Positions 9,481 through 22,533 of a DNA stretch of 64,000 bases are shown piece after piece. A model generated the notes under the pieces. The model searched no databases, was not told the DNA's origin, and saw only the letters and a list, made by a program, of their open reading frames with translations. This DNA is from Edolisoma coerulescens (lineage: Eukaryota; Chordata; Aves; Passeriformes; Campephagidae): positions 42,499 through 106,498 of the forward strand of contig VWZW01001070.1 in the NCBI GenBank assembly GCA_013397115.1, given 5' to 3'. The position numbers were made by a program, and so were the translations under genes. Position 1 is the stretch's first letter. Each line of letters opens with the position of its first letter.

Positions 9481-10122
9481 ATGATCAATGTTGGAGTGTT
9501 TGAGTCAATCTGTTATTTAAGTAAGTATTATTAATTTGTGTTAATGACCTATGCCATGGTTTGTGGGTGGGTTTGTGACAGCACTGGGACATTGTCCCCT
9601 CTTCCCTGTGTGTCCTCACGGCCGTGCCCATCCACAGTGCTCTCCTGGCAGCTCCTTTCAAACCACCTCTGGTCCTGCTTCCCTGCTTTTTTTGGACTGG
9701 GAATGATCTGCCAGGATCTGCAGTGCTTAGGTGGCCCAGCATTCCCGAATCACATCCATGCAACGTGTTTATTTATAGCAAATGTTGCCTTCCTGGCAGT
9801 TTTTATTCCCTCTCTCCTTCTTGTAGCCACATCCTGTGGAAAAATCATCTGGACTCTGGTTCTGGAGCTGGTTTTTATCACTCCCCTCTCCGGGTGACGA
9901 GGAAGATGGCAGTGCTGTTGCTGTTTATTTATAAAAGTGCAAAGCAGTGCTGGGGCACCTGCTCTGCGCAGGGGGCTGTGCAAATTCCCTGTACCTGCTA
10001 ATCAGGAAGGACAAACCTGTGTTTTCCTGCTGCCAGGGAGGGAGGGCTGGGCTGGAATTCGGAATGAGGCAGTGAAAGGCTCCTGGAAGGATTCGCTGCT
10101 GCCGTGTCCTGGTTCAGTCAGG

Positions 10123-10136
10123 ACAGCAGGTGGCAC
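10123..10136 (+). promoter_or_regulatory. CTCF-like motif
   Basis: acagcaggtggcac matches the CTCF core CCASYAGRKGGCRS except at the first base. About 1.1 kb upstream of ZRANB2. Inference from motif only. Confidence 0.35.
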
Positions 10137-10685
10137 TTGAGGAACGCGTGTTTTCCATGGAAAAAGACACCTGCTTTCCCGTGGAATGTTTAAAATATCA
10201 ACGTATCGATAGGTCCAACGAGAAATGCCATCACTGTGGCCGTGTGTGGCTGGCCCTGGGACCTGAGCACGGATTGTCCTTGTGCCGCACCTGGCACAGG
10301 ACACGGAGCTCTGGGATGCAGCAGGACGTGGCTCCGGCCCCACCTCCGGCCAGCGGGGCATTCCCAGTATTCCCTGCCTGCTCCTGACCAACAGGCACCA
10401 GACAGCTGCTCCCGAGGGTTCCAGGGAGGGAACAACCCCAGGCCTTGGGAGCTGATTCATTCCCGGGTGCCTTTAGGGAGAAGCCTTTCATAGAAGTGTG
10501 AATATCCATCAGAAAGTGTAATGTCAGGGAGACAAAACCATCGGGGCCAGGGAGTGGATTAATGAGTGATGGAAGGGATCCTTCTGCTGTAATGTCCTTC
10601 CTGTATCAAAAACTATCGGCTGAGCTGGAATGTTGGAAGGAAATCTGTGTGCTAAACTCTGCTCATTTAGTATTTAGGAAATTTA

Positions 10686-10842
10686 ATGGAATCCCGGAGC
10701 AGTTTGGGTTGGGGTGGAGCTTAAATCCCATCCCATCCCACCCCTGCCATGGGCAGGGACACCTCCCACTGTCCCAGGCTGCTCCCAGCCCCAATGTCCA
10801 GCCTGGCCTTGGGCACTGCCAGGGATCCAGGGGCAGCCACAG
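10686..10842 (-). mobile_element. CR1 LINE 3' fragment, type A
   Basis: Antisense tail: 'agcagtttgggttggggtgg', 'catgggcagggacacctccc', then 'gggatccaggggcagccaca', where it is truncated. Confidence 0.9.
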
Positions 10843-11875
10843 CGGAGATTAAAAGCTGAAAAACCAACTGGGAACTGAAAAACAGCCCCAAACTTCTAAT
10901 TTACGACTAAAGCAAAGCCCAGGGGGACAAGGGGGGACCTGGAGTCCCCAGACACAATCCAGTGTCAATTCCATGACTATCCAGGATATTCCCTTTCCCG
11001 AATGAGCAGCTTCTGTTGTGCTGCTCCTCTTTTCCCCTGTTCCTCCCACAGAGCTCCATTTAAATATCTTCTCCCCATATCCCAATAGCTTGTGAACACT
11101 TTTATTGGATTCCTGTTTCTATCACAGCACATTTGGCCTTCAGACGAGGGTGAGGAATTGATAATAACCCGGTAAATGAGAAATACATCAGCCATCATTT
11201 TACTGTAATGAAAGTGAGCAGTTGAGAATGAATCAATGTGCAGAAAACTGTTTAATTGGCCCGGCTCTAGACAGCCAATTCCTACCAACGAGCCCTGAAA
11301 ATCAGTTTCCTGAAGAAAAACTAAATGGTACAAAGGCCAGGAAGATCAAAGGCAGGTAATTAAAGGAAGGCTGCGGTGCTTGCAGCCCTTCCCAGCCCTT
11401 CCCGGGGTGCTGCGTTCGTGCCGTGCTCTTTACTCGGCAGCTCAGGGCTCCCAGGTTTTTAAGCATCACTTTAAAGCACTTAATACATTGTTGGTGCTTT
11501 CCAAGACACAGTAATAATAATAATTTCAGCTCGGGGAGTTGAAGGAGTGCAGTGCTTCCAGCAGGGAGATCTGCCTGTTGTGGGCCCTGATTTGAGCTGC
11601 TGTGATTGCCCCGAGCGGCACGGGGGGCTAGGCTGCTCCGGTCTCAGCGTGTCCTGGCCCCTGGACAGCCAGGAGTGGTGGGATGGGGGCCTGCTTTGGG
11701 AAGTGCAGGTCCATAACCCCCTGAGACACCCCCAGGTGGGGTTTGTGTGGAGCCCAAGCAGTGCTCGCCGGAAGGCTGTGGGATGCCCACGGACAGTTGG
11801 TCATCCATGGTTTGTTCAGTGCCACAATTGGTTGTAGAGCTTTTCATGCAAGTGGTGAGGTTTAGATTTAGATCA

Positions 11876-12075
11876 GAGATTGGGGAGGAATTGTTCCCTG
11901 GGAGGGTGGGGAGATCCTGGAATAGAATTCCCAGAGCAGCTGTAGCTGCCCCTGGATCCCTGGCAGTGTCCAAGGCCAGGCTGGACGGGGCTTGGAGCAG
12001 CCTGGGATGGTGGAAGGTGTCCCTGCCCATGGAACTGGGTGAGCTTTAAGGTCCCTCGCAAGCCCATCCATGCTG
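11876..12075 (+). mobile_element. CR1 LINE 3' end, type A
   Basis: Sense copy: 'gaggaattgttccctgggag', 'agcagctgtagctgcccctg' and 'gtgagctttaaggtccctcg'. The octamer tail has decayed. Confidence 0.88.
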
Positions 12076-12460
12076 GATTCCATGCTGATTCCAAGGCACT
12101 CAGGCTGTTGTGCTTTTGGAATGATTTCCTTCAACGTGTGACCCATGCTGCAGTCAGACCCTGCGTGTCATTTGGGGATTTAATAAGTAAAGAACTATTC
12201 AAGCCTGCTGAGCTCACATTAAACCACAACAGAAACGTTTGAAATAGTATTTAAATGTATTTTAGTCAGGGTAGAGCTGGCAAATGTCCATTAAATCATT
12301 TAAAGCCGGGGCTGGAAGGGCCTTAGGAGGGGTTTAGGCTCTGCCTGGGGTCAGGGTGAGCTCGGGTAAAGCCACAAGAGGCGCTGGCTTAACCCAGCAC
12401 AGGCACTCCGGGGAGCCCTGGTTCAGTGGGGGAGGGTTTCCTCTGACACAGGGAACACCT

Positions 12461-12570
12461 GTCACACACAGGTGTCACACACAGGTCACACATCTGTCAC
12501 ACACACAGGTCACACACGTGTCACACACAGGTCACACACAGGTCAGACCCATGTCACACCCGTGGCACAC
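12461..12570. repeat. Degenerate CACACAGGT minisatellite
   Basis: Repeated gtcacacacag(gt) units of 9-16 bp with insertions, about 110 bp in total, in otherwise single-copy DNA. Confidence 0.9.
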
Positions 12571-14822
12571 AGCCCAGGACCCGGGCGTTTCCCAGGTGGA
12601 TGTGGCTCACACCTGGCTGTTTCCCTCCTCCTGCTGGAGGTGCTGTCAGGAGTGAAGGGAGAGTCCCAGCCCCAGTTACCTCGGATATGCGAGTTTTCAT
12701 TTTACATCAACCAAGGAGGTTTTTGCTCCTAAAGGCGTTATTTTCTGCTCTGCCAATATCCCCTATTTTTGCGTGTCATTAGGGAGGCAGGAATGGGGAA
12801 TGCTTTTCCTGAGCAGTGTTTGAAACCCCCTGAGCTGTCAGAGGAGGAGCCTTGCCACCTCGCCCACGTGCTCTGCTCTGAGCCTCTCCAGCCCCTGTGG
12901 GCCCTGATCCCGGAAAAACATGGGATTTCAGCGGTCACACGGGCAGGGATGAGGCAATGGATCACATCTACTCATCAAATCTTTACTCCCAAACAATAGC
13001 AGCACGTTCTCCCCCCGACTCCGTGGCTGACAGAGCCTTTCCTGCAGTCTCAGTTTGATGGAGATGTGGGATTTTCTCCAGCAAATCCCTCCTGTCAGGC
13101 AGCTGCCTCGGTGCTGGGCTCGGCTCAGGGATCAATCAGCCTCGTGATGCACTTCACTCCTCTGACAGGGACATCCAAACGTGTGCTTGCCCTCAATTCT
13201 CTTGGCAGCTCGGGTGAGGAGTCTCTTTTGGAGCCACAGGAGGTCAGGTTTAGGTTTTTAACTCAGGCTTCAAAGCAGGTGTGAAATGAAGTCAAGTTTT
13301 CCCCGTTGCTCAGGAGAAGTCGCCAAGCTGTGAGGCCTCTCCCGAGCCACACCAGTCTGTGAGTCCGTGCTTATCCAAGGAACTGCTCTGTGGTTGCTTG
13401 TCGCTGTTTTCCTTCCACTTTTCCTTCTGTTCCCCTCCTCTGGGATGTCTTTCAGGAAAGGACTGCAGGATTCCCCTCTGGAATCAGAGGAGTCTGTCAG
13501 ACAAGAACAAACCCACAAAATCTTGTCATTTGTTCCTGTTCCAGCATGTTGCTGGTGCAGATCATTCCGTGGGGACAGCAAAACCTCCTCCTCTGGTATT
13601 CCAGCGTCTCTGGAAAACACAAAAGGCATTTCCAGCATTCCAGCCTGGCAGTGCAGGTGGGCAGGGACCGGTTCCAGCCGTGGCATCTGTGGGATGTTGG
13701 GGAATGAGGCTGGCAGGGCTCTGTGCTCCCGTGTCACGCAGGAATGGCAGGAAAAGCAGGAACCGTGTTCTCTAAACCTGCTCCTTGGAGGGAGGGGATG
13801 TGTTCCAGAAAAACAGACAGAAATAAGCCAATATTGATAAACTTCAAGGGTGTGTTTGAACCCCAGAGGGGAGATGCAGGGTAAATAATGCCCCCACTGA
13901 CAGCGTTAATTACTGTGCTTCAAAGAACCTGATTCTGAACACAAATTTCTTGGAGCAAGAGCATTTAAAGGGCAAGTGTAGGAGTTAAGGTGAGGCAGGT
14001 AAAAGGAAGATCTAAAATATATATTTTTAAAACCCAGGTTGGAAAAGGTTCATCTTTTAAGGAGCGGTTGTCAAGGAAAACAAGATGTGATTAACCTTTG
14101 CTGTGTGCTGCTCCTGCCCTGCTCTCCTCACACTGCCACTAACGAGGAATTTCTGGAATTCCTGGCTCATCCTCTCCAGGAATGTCCATCCCCGTGGCAT
14201 CTGAGCACCTCCTGCTGCCAGTGTGCCCCTCCTTGGAGGCTCTGGCTCTTCCTGTGGAGGCTTCTTTGCTTCCTCAGCTTTGGCTTTCCACACTTGTGCC
14301 CATGCAAGGTTTTGCAGGTCAAATTACTCCTGCAAATTTCAAGTTTACTCCTTGAAATTTGGTGTGAAATTGACAAAAGTGTAACTTGGACACAGAAATA
14401 ATTAACCCCTTCACAGCAGTCGATTTTAACCACCATTTTCTACTTTGTTCTTGTAAATGAAATGTATTTGCCAAAGTATCTCTTCCTCTGGCAATCTGCC
14501 TCCATAAACAAGTGCTGCAGTCTGTTCACACGGATCCCAGTCCATGGGAATGTGCCAGTTGTACATTTAAAGGGTAAGGAACAATTCCAAAAGGAACTGT
14601 ACCGACAAGTTTTTGCACCAATTTTAACTCAAATATTATTACTCTGAGCCATGTTCTTGTTGAAGGCATTGAATTGCACCAAACTCTGAGGGCAGAACTT
14701 GGCTCCTCTGGGTGCTGAAGTGGCTCCTTGCAGCTGGAGTTCACTGCTGCTCTCTGCTTTTGCATCTCACTGACAAGAACTGTTTGGCTTCTTCTCCAAA
14801 CTGTGTTTTAGCAAAATAAAAC

Positions 14823-14853
14823 AACCACCAACCAACCAACCAAACAAACAAAG
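14823..14853. repeat. (CCAA)n / (CAAA)n microsatellite
   Basis: accaaccaaccaaccaaaca run in A-rich context. Confidence 0.85.
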
Positions 14854-16083
14854 AGGAAGAGTTTGGCTTAAGGAACTGAACAAGCCCAAGGAGGGAGCAG
14901 CCCAGAGGGTCCTCCATGGTTTGCTGGGTCATTCCTAGAGGTGCATCCCTGTGACCTGATCCTCTGGATGTCCAAGGAGATCCATGAGTGTTCCTTGGCT
15001 CCCGGCGAATTTGGGAATCCCACACAAGGCTGTTTACCAGTCACAATGCAAAAGTGATTTCACATCCTGGATTTCCCAGGCAATTCTGCTGCAGCTTTGC
15101 ACAGTGCAGTGCAGTCAGTCTCTGTTCCTGCAGGGCCCCCAGTCACAGTGACTCCAACACCCAGAGTCATTCTGAGTGTCCTGTTTACAGAGAAAGGAGC
15201 AGCCACCGAGGAGCTGAATCCTTTTTTTGCACCTCTTTTTTCCTTCAGTGCATAAGAAAATTCCCGGTAAACTTTGTTTGTCCTTATTCTAAATAGAACG
15301 AGGAGTTCAAAATGCAGTTTCAGTTCACATCATGCTCGAGCCAACGCGTGACTCCCAACCAAAGGAAGCTCAGGGGATCCCGAGCCAGAGCCCACCCGGG
15401 GAGGTGCTGGGTCTCCAGCTCAGGGGGGTTTGGGGGCTGACAGCTCAGCACCTCCTCAGGACAGAACCTTCCCCAAAACCTTTCTGAGATGTATCAATCG
15501 CACTTTTCCCTGGGGCTGGATCAGATCCCGAGCCCAGCCCGGGCACGATGCAGACACTGCGCGAGGCAGAGGTGGGTGCAGGGGGCCCTGGCAGCTCTCC
15601 AGGTGCGGCTTTGTCTGACCCCCCCAGATCCCACAGCAGAGTCCAGGGCATCCCCTCCCTCCCGGAGCCCCAGCAGCCTCCGGCCCCCTCGCAGGCCCAG
15701 GCAGGGTGTGACTCCGGTCGCTCCCTGTGCTACAGCTCGGCTTTGCTGCCAGCAGGGACCGGGACATCTGCGCTCTGTGCACGTTGCCATGGTTATGGCA
15801 CAGCCGGTCCCGGAGCCTCCCTGCAGAGCGGGACAGAGCCCAGGGACACCCAAAGCAATCCCCGGGGCACGGGGCTTTCAGGCGCTCCTCCTGCTGTCAG
15901 CGGCAGTGCAGGTGGCAGAGGGGGGAAGTGCCATCGCCGGGCTTCTCAGGAACAGAAAATCCACTGACAGCTGGAAACTTTTCCGTTTAAATTACCTCCC
16001 AGGAGGGACCAGCTCAACGCTTCGGGCTCCTTTCTACAAGCATGTGCACTGCTCCCCATCAAAGCTGAAGGTGTCCGTGGATC

Positions 16084-16196
16084 AGGGAATCACGGAATGA
16101 CTGGGGAGGGAAGGGACCTTAAAGCTCATCTCATTCCATGGGCAGGGACACCTTCCATAGCCCACGTTGCTGCCAGCCCCACCCAGCCTGGCCTCT
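16084..16196 (-). mobile_element. CR1 LINE 3' tail fragment, type A
   Basis: Antisense: 'gggaatcacggaatgactgg', 'gggaccttaaagctcatctc' and 'gggcagggacaccttccata'; truncated after about 110 bp. Confidence 0.82.
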
Positions 16197-16973
16197 GTGT
16201 TCTCTCCCCTCTTTCCTCTCCCACGTGTTCACACCCTCCTCTGTCCCAAAGAAACCATCCCCGGAATCCCCACTTCCACAGACCTGGGAGCAATCCCTCT
16301 GTGCCAGGCTCTGGAGTGGCTCCCTCGGGTGCATCCACACCTCCCACCTCCCTGTCCCTCCGGGGCTACCCAGCCCGGTAATTGCTGGTGGCAGGTAATG
16401 GAGAGTGACAATTCCATCTTCCAGCCGTTTGTCAGCCAGGCTGTGCACATCAGGTGTCACAGGGACATGACAACTCTTGTCAGTGAAACAACAGAGCCCT
16501 GTGACAGCCTCTCAATTGGATCCCTCACCCGGCACTCCCGGCATTAACACTGCCTTAAAACAACTCCATTCATTATTCAAAAAAGGAAAAAAAAACCCCA
16601 GTGAGATGCTGACAAAATATATAACTTTTTTTTGAATCCTAAAAATCCACCTGATTTTGCTTCTTCGGTGCCTTCAGAACAACCTGTCTGGGTTCATTCA
16701 GCGCCGCTTTATTTGTTGTCAGTGAAAAGCCAAGCTCGGGTCATTCTGCCATCGAGTGGGAGTCACTTGTTGGCCATGAATGATTCATAACTCTGATTTT
16801 TAATAAAATGCTCGTGTTAAAATTCTACATATGCTCAGAAGGAAGAAAAAAAAAATCCCTCTCTCTATTTTCATTAGAATTTGTGATAAATGACAACATG
16901 GAGATTTATTCTCGTGTCGGAGTGGCCTCCCCGCAGAGGCACCACACGTGTGCACGAGGGTCCCTGAATCCCT

Positions 16974-17085
16974 CCGGGATGCCCAGGGTGGGATTGTTGG
17001 GGTGCCTGTGCAGGGCCAGGGGCTGGACTGGATGATCCTGTGGGTCCCTTCCAGCCCAGGATATTCCACGATTCTCTGATTCTAT
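16974..17085 (+). mobile_element. CR1 LINE 3' tail, type C
   Basis: Sense: 'gggattgttggggtgcctgt', 'gactggatgatcctgtgggt', then 'attccacgattctctgattc'. Its internal sequence is the parent type of the 45-bp tandem array at 27693-28030. Confidence 0.85.
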
Positions 17086-18482
17086 AATAAATTGTGATTT
17101 CGTTTGTGCCTGTTCCCCCTCCTGCTGTACCACGCTCTTCTCCAGCCCCACGCCTGACCCAGAGGGGTCCAACAGACCCCACAGATTTTTGCATCCAATC
17201 TAAACACCTCCTTCAGTGCTTTGTACAAAGTTTTGGCTGGCAGACCTCTGAGGAGGGAGGATGACACATCTCCTGCTACTCCCTTTCAACTGCATTTTTT
17301 TTAGCAGTGCATGCCGTCAGATATACTTTTTAATTATTGTGTCTTTATTCTGTCTGTTGGATCCAAACATTTCAGAAACCCAGCTGTTATTCCCAGAGGC
17401 CCTGTGGGTCCCTTCGATCTGTGTGGAAGGGGCTGGAGTGTCAATCAAATCAGGCTCAGGAGGACTCTTGAGGTTCAATTCCCACCGTGGGTGCTCGTCT
17501 CTCTCCCCACCTTCAGCAGGAGAAGGGGCTGGAAAGGGAAGGTCAAGATGGTGTGGTTGGAGTGTTTAAATCAGGGAACTGAATAGGACGTGGGCAGGTG
17601 GGTCCCCAAACTCATCTGGGGAGCACAATGGATGAGTGGCTGCAGTTCCGCGCTCCATCCCACGGAGCCGGGGCCTCTCCTCATTGCGCGGCAACGGCTC
17701 CAGACCGAAATAAACCTCCCGGATGGCTCTGGAGATCGGATTCCTTCCTGAGGCAAAACACGGAGCTTTCTTCTCGCTTGGAGGTTAAAGTCTCCTGAGG
17801 AGAGTGAAGTCCACTGGCACTGCTAAAAGTGACCAAATGTTGAATTTTCCAGGGATTCCGCTATGTGCTCCCATTCCCAGTGCTCCTGGGCAGTTCCTTC
17901 TCAGCTTTGACCAATCTCAGCCATTCCCTGGAATTGTTCAGAGGATCAGGGATGTGGCATTTTGTGTTCATGTCTAGTGGGCACAGTGGCACTCAGTAAA
18001 GGGCTGGGCTTGCTGACCTTGGAGATCTTTTCCAGCCTGAATGATTCCATGGCTCTGTTTCCTTTTCTAAGCCATTCTTCCAACTCCTGTGGGTTTTTCA
18101 AACTCCTTCTCTAAGTCCTGAGGTGTTTTAATTGATGGAGGACAACTCCCCAAGCGGAGTGGGGGCTCAGGGCATTGGCTGTGCCTTGCAGCCTCTGCTG
18201 GCCCCACAGCCCTCAGCCAAGGCCGGGTTTGCTGCTGCAGCCCCAGAGGGACAGGGTGGTGCCCCTGGCATCTCCCTGGGCACGGAAATCCCTTTCATTA
18301 CAGACAGGAGGCTTTCAGCTGCTGGCTGGTGGGGTTGCGTTGCTGTGCCCAGGTTCCAGCACCACGGGAAAGCGCCGGGGTTCCGTGGGAGGAGCTGGTG
18401 TCTCCTTGGGAAAACGTTAACCTGGCTTGGATTGCTTGGGATGGCAGTAAAGGCCTCTTGGAATGGTTTTATTCGGGTCTGC

Positions 18483-19035
18483 CACGGAGTTATGGGATGG
18501 CTGGGTTGGGAGGGACCTTAAAGCCCTTCTCACTGCACTGTTCCATGGGCAGGGACACTGTTGCTGTCCGAGACAGAGATCGGCGAGGAACGACACTGAT
18601 TCCAGTTTCAGAGGAAAGAGGAATCCTTATTTAATTATATAAACGGGTTTTATATGTTAGTTCTCTGGAGTGGCACAAGGCCATTGGCCCCTTGACCATC
18701 CAGCTCTTTACATTGATTGGTTAGTTACCACAGGAAACATTTCCCTGATTAGTATAACAACAACTTGCACCTGAAAGATAGTTTACAGAAACTCCCAACT
18801 GCCTCTCAGCCAGTGTCTGTGAGAAAGTAAAGACTTTCTCACAGACAGAGGCAGAAAGCTGGAGAATCCCTCTGCAACTCAGCTTTTGGCATCCACAAGA
18901 CACCTTCCACTGTCCCAGGCTGCTCCAAGCCCCAATGTCCAACCCAGCCTTGGACACTGCCAGGGATCCAGGGGCAGCCACAGCTGCTCTGGGAATTCTA
19001 TTCCAGGGCCTCCCCACCCTCCCAGGGAGGGATTC
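18483..19035 (-). mobile_element. CR1 LINE 3' end, type A, split by a solo LTR
   Basis: The tail side (18483-18558: gggttgggagggaccttaaa ... gggcagggacac) continues after the LTR at 18899-19035 ('ccttccactgtcccaggctg', 'ccagggatccaggggcagcc', 'ggaattctattccagggcct'). The two parts join at a duplicated gacac. Confidence 0.92.
18559..18897 (-). mobile_element. Solo LTR of an endogenous retrovirus
   Basis: A 339-bp insertion into a CR1, flanked by direct repeats gacac (18554-18558 and 18899-18903). Read on the minus strand it starts TGTGGATGCC and ends CAGCAACA (TG...CA ends). It holds a TATAAAAC box, an AATAAG-like polyadenylation word shortly after, and a pyrimidine-rich U5-like end. No internal gag/pol/env sequence is present, so this is a recombined solo LTR with no coding capacity. 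A 5-bp duplication (6 bp with one mismatch) fits either an ERVL-like or an ERVK-like integrase; the class is left open. Confidence 0.85.
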
Positions 19036-19924
19036 CTCCCTGCTGGCCGCAATCCCGAGTGCCTGAGCAGTGGGATCAGGGGGCTGGGTGGGATGGGGTG
19101 AGTCCAGGGCCTGGGACCACTCCCAGGTGCCACGCCCGTGCTGGGACAGCCCCCCAGCCCTCCCTCCAGGCTGGATGAATATTCAGAGATGTAAAGCAGC
19201 AGGTGCAGCAAGGCTCTGCTGAGGATGTGTTCAGTGGGAGGAGGACTCAAACAACTCTCTATGGAAACTCCATCTGTAGCTTTTCATGGGACGTTGAGGG
19301 TTTTTTTAAATTAAAAGCACAATTTATTTTAAAAAGTACAGATACTCTTGTAAAGGATGGCTTTATACAATTAAATGGCAAAGTGTATTAAGGCCATTGA
19401 TAAAAATGTAAAGATTTGAGTAATTTTAGGTTTTATCTGAGTATGTTCAGAACAAAACCCTTGTCCTGTGCAGTTCTCCATGTTCCATTTCCAATGGGAA
19501 TATCCTTGCTCGCAATTACTCCCTTTCTTTTGGCCTGTTCCTCCTTTGTTCCCGTTTCCCCTTTTCCCCCAGCTCCTACAGCTCCCTGTGCTTCACCAGC
19601 AGCTCCTGCTGTTCCAGGGACACACTGCACATGTCCCCAGAGCCAAGGACCTCAGCAGCTCCAGGGAGAGGCTGCACTCCCGGCAGGGCAGGTCCCTGGC
19701 AAGCCGTGCTTGCTATCTCCATTTGTTTCCCCAAAATGCCTTTACAACCCCCCAGTGCTCATCTTATCTTTCATTAATTGCTGCTTGTAGAGTCTTGACA
19801 TTTACATAGGAAAACTCCAATATTTAGATCAATTTGAACTCCACGGATCTGATTCATTTACTGCGGAAATCAATGGATGCCTTTGACTTGTGCCAGACAC
19901 TTCCAGCTGGCCGGAGCTTCCTCC

Positions 19925-20215
19925 AAAGGAACCTTCCACAGGAGCTGCGGCTGCCCCTGGATCCCTGGGAGAGGGAACGGCCTCAGGCTGGGCCAGGGGA
20001 GGCTCAGGTTGGATACTGGGAAAATTCCCTCCTGGAAAGGCTGTCCAGGCCTGGCACAGCTGCCCAGGGCAGGGCTGAGTCCCCATCCATGGGGGGGAAT
20101 TCAAAGCCCTGTGGATGTGGTACTTGGGGACAGGGGGCAATGGTGGCCTTGGCAGTGCTGGGGATGGCTGGACAGGGAATTTTTCCAACCTTTAGGATTC
20201 TGTGATTCTTTAAGG
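19925..20215 (+). mobile_element. CR1 LINE 3' end, type B with a type A piece in front
   Basis: 'gctgcggctgcccctggatc', normally near the middle of type A, is followed directly by 'gagggaacggcctcaggctg', the upstream part of type B. It then runs through 'ggtggccttggcagtgctgg' to 'ttaggattctgtgattcttt'. The segments are out of order compared with either type. Confidence 0.85.
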
Positions 20216-21095
20216 ATCAGCTGATCTCACTACCCAAGAGCTGCATGGCTGAAGTTCCTTGCTGGAACAGAAGTTTTCCCCCACAGCCCATAATTAACGG
20301 TTTCCACGTGCACTAACACACACTGATAATTACTCTTTAGGATGAGCTCACAATCAAAGCCCTGATTTAAACCCACATCTATTTCTCTGTGACCTCTGAT
20401 CCTCCAAAGCATGAAAATATTGATGTTCCAGTAATTAGCTGTTCCTGCCCTGCTAATCCATTAATGCCGTGATTCTGGGCAGGACAGGGATGGGCTGAGT
20501 CAGGGCTGAGGACAGGGAAATAAATTCCATGTGCTGAAGCAGGAGGGTTGAACTCTGGCTCCTCACCAGCATTTACAGTTGCTACTGGTGGTGTTAACAC
20601 TGGGAAATGTTATATTGCTGAGAAATTACTGAAAAATGAAAATAAATGTTGTTTCCAGGAGGTCCTGAGCATCACTGGTGGGAATGGATAAATAAATTGT
20701 GAGGTTTATGGGCTGTTTGGCTGAGAAAGGATCTGTGGGAAGAGCTTTAGCACCGCGTGTGTGGGAGTGCACAGAGCAGCAGAGACCTGCACAGCCGAGG
20801 CTCCCGAATCCCCTAAAACCTGGCAAATCCCCTTCCTCAGCCCTCCCTCAAACACAGCACAGCAAATCCTCTTCCTCTGCGTGAGCTGCTCCGTGCTGGT
20901 TGTGCTGCGGGTGAGCTGCAGGTGCAAGCACACGGCAGTGGTACAGGGAGAGTGGTTTGGTCGTTCATTAAAAAAAGTCCCAGGATGTGTGGAAAGGAGT
21001 TACAATGAATAATGAATCTGGTTTTAATTAATGCATTGAAATTTATCATAAAGCACAGGCGTTCGGATCCAGGAGTGGGAAATACAAGAGGAAAC

Positions 21096-21328
21096 CTCTT
21101 GGGAAGGAATTGTTCCCTGAGAGGATGGGCAGGCCCTGGCACAGGGTGCCCAGAGCAGCTGTGGCTGCCCCTGGATCCCTGGCAGTGCCCAAGGCCAGGC
21201 TGGACATTGGGGCTTGGAGCAGCCTGGGACAGTGGGAGGTGTCCCTGCCATGGCAGGGGTGGCACTGGGTGGGCTTTGAGATCCCTCTCCACCCAAACCA
21301 TTCCATGATTCCGGGATTCTGTGATCTC
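21096..21328 (+). mobile_element. CR1 LINE 3' end, type A
   Basis: Sense, well preserved: 'gaattgttccctgagaggat', 'caaggccaggctggacattg', 'aaaccattccatgattccgg' and 'gattctgtgat' tail. Confidence 0.93.
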
Positions 21329-22276
21329 ACCAGTTAAACCAACTCTGGAGCAAACAATCAGCCCTAAATCCCCTTCTTAGGCTGAACCCTCTGCTTTGGA
21401 CACGTCTCAGAATGTCCATTAATTCTCTTTACACGCATTATATTCCTGGTGTTGGACTCTGTGTTTTCCCATTAAAATGCACATCATCTGCATCCCCTGT
21501 ATTCCAGGATCAGCTGGTTTTATTTCCCTTGCCCAGTGGATGGGTGTCAGTTCCATTTCAGCAGCTCCAACCACGGATGGATTTTCCACACAGCTGCCTG
21601 GGTATCTGGGGCAGTGAAATAGGAACATTTTCCAGCAAAACCCAGAGATTTCTGCTGGGGTTGTCATTTATCCATGAGGATGTTTTTCTGGGAAGTGTTT
21701 CATGTTCTTTGGATGTAGCCAGACAAAATATTGAAGCTAAAAATCATTTCTCCTCAAGAAACCGTAGATATTATTCTCTGGGTCTTACTTAAACTCACAC
21801 AAATCCTGCCTTGAAGAAATCTCTGTCTTTCAAGCTTCATTCTCAGCGATGTCAGGAGAGTGAATCTGAAAATTTGAGATCCATAGGAAACAAAAAATCC
21901 TGCTCAGAGGCAGGGCATGGAACGCCTTAAACAGCTCCGAGCCAGGAGAGCAGGGACAGATGAGAGGGAAAAGGGATTATTTTCAGCGTGTTTTGATTTC
22001 AGCCACTTCTGAGTCACTGCTCTGCATTAAGGTTGATACCTGGAGGTGATGGGCTCTGTGTGGAGACTCCTGGAGATTAATATCCACATCCAGCACAATG
22101 GGGAAAGTGAAGTGATTTCTCTTTACCTGGAAGAGATGGAGGTTAGGTTTAAATCTTGTGGAAAGCAGCACAAAATCCTTCTCCGACAGACTCACTGAGG
22201 GGATACAAGCCCTGCAGGCCCGGTGAGCTGGGTGACAAAGGGGTCTGGAGGTGCCCAGGCAGGGATCCTAAAAGGC

Positions 22277-22533
22277 TCAAGCTGTGCCAGGGGAGGCTCA
22301 GGTTGGATATTTGGGAAAATTCCTTCCTGGGAAGGCTGTCCAGCCCTGGCACAGGTGCCCAGGGCAGAGGTGGAGTCCCCATCCCTGGAGGGATTTAAAA
22401 GCTGTGTGCATGTGGCACTTGGGGACCGGGGTCAGTGGTGGCCTTGGCAGGGCTGGGGAATGATTGGATTTGAGAATCTCAGAGGGCTTTTCCAGCCCAA
22501 ACCGTTGTGTGGGTCTGTGATTCCATGATCCAG
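22277..22533 (+). mobile_element. CR1 LINE 3' end, type B
   Basis: Sense: 'gaggctcaggttggatattt', 'ctggagggatttaaaagctg', 'ggtggccttggcagggctgg' and a 'gtctgtgattccatgatcc' tail. The 5' G-rich portion is absent. Confidence 0.92.

Noticed and set aside
8623..9534. 303-codon plus-strand open frame over the ZRANB2 promoter
   Set aside because: High G+C leaves few stop codons. The frame runs through known minus-strand exons, an N and a CR1, and has no domain.
15770..15800. Second X-box-like site (gttgccatggttat)
   Set aside because: Only the left half-site is good; the right half-site lacks the required AAC, and no clear promoter surrounds it.
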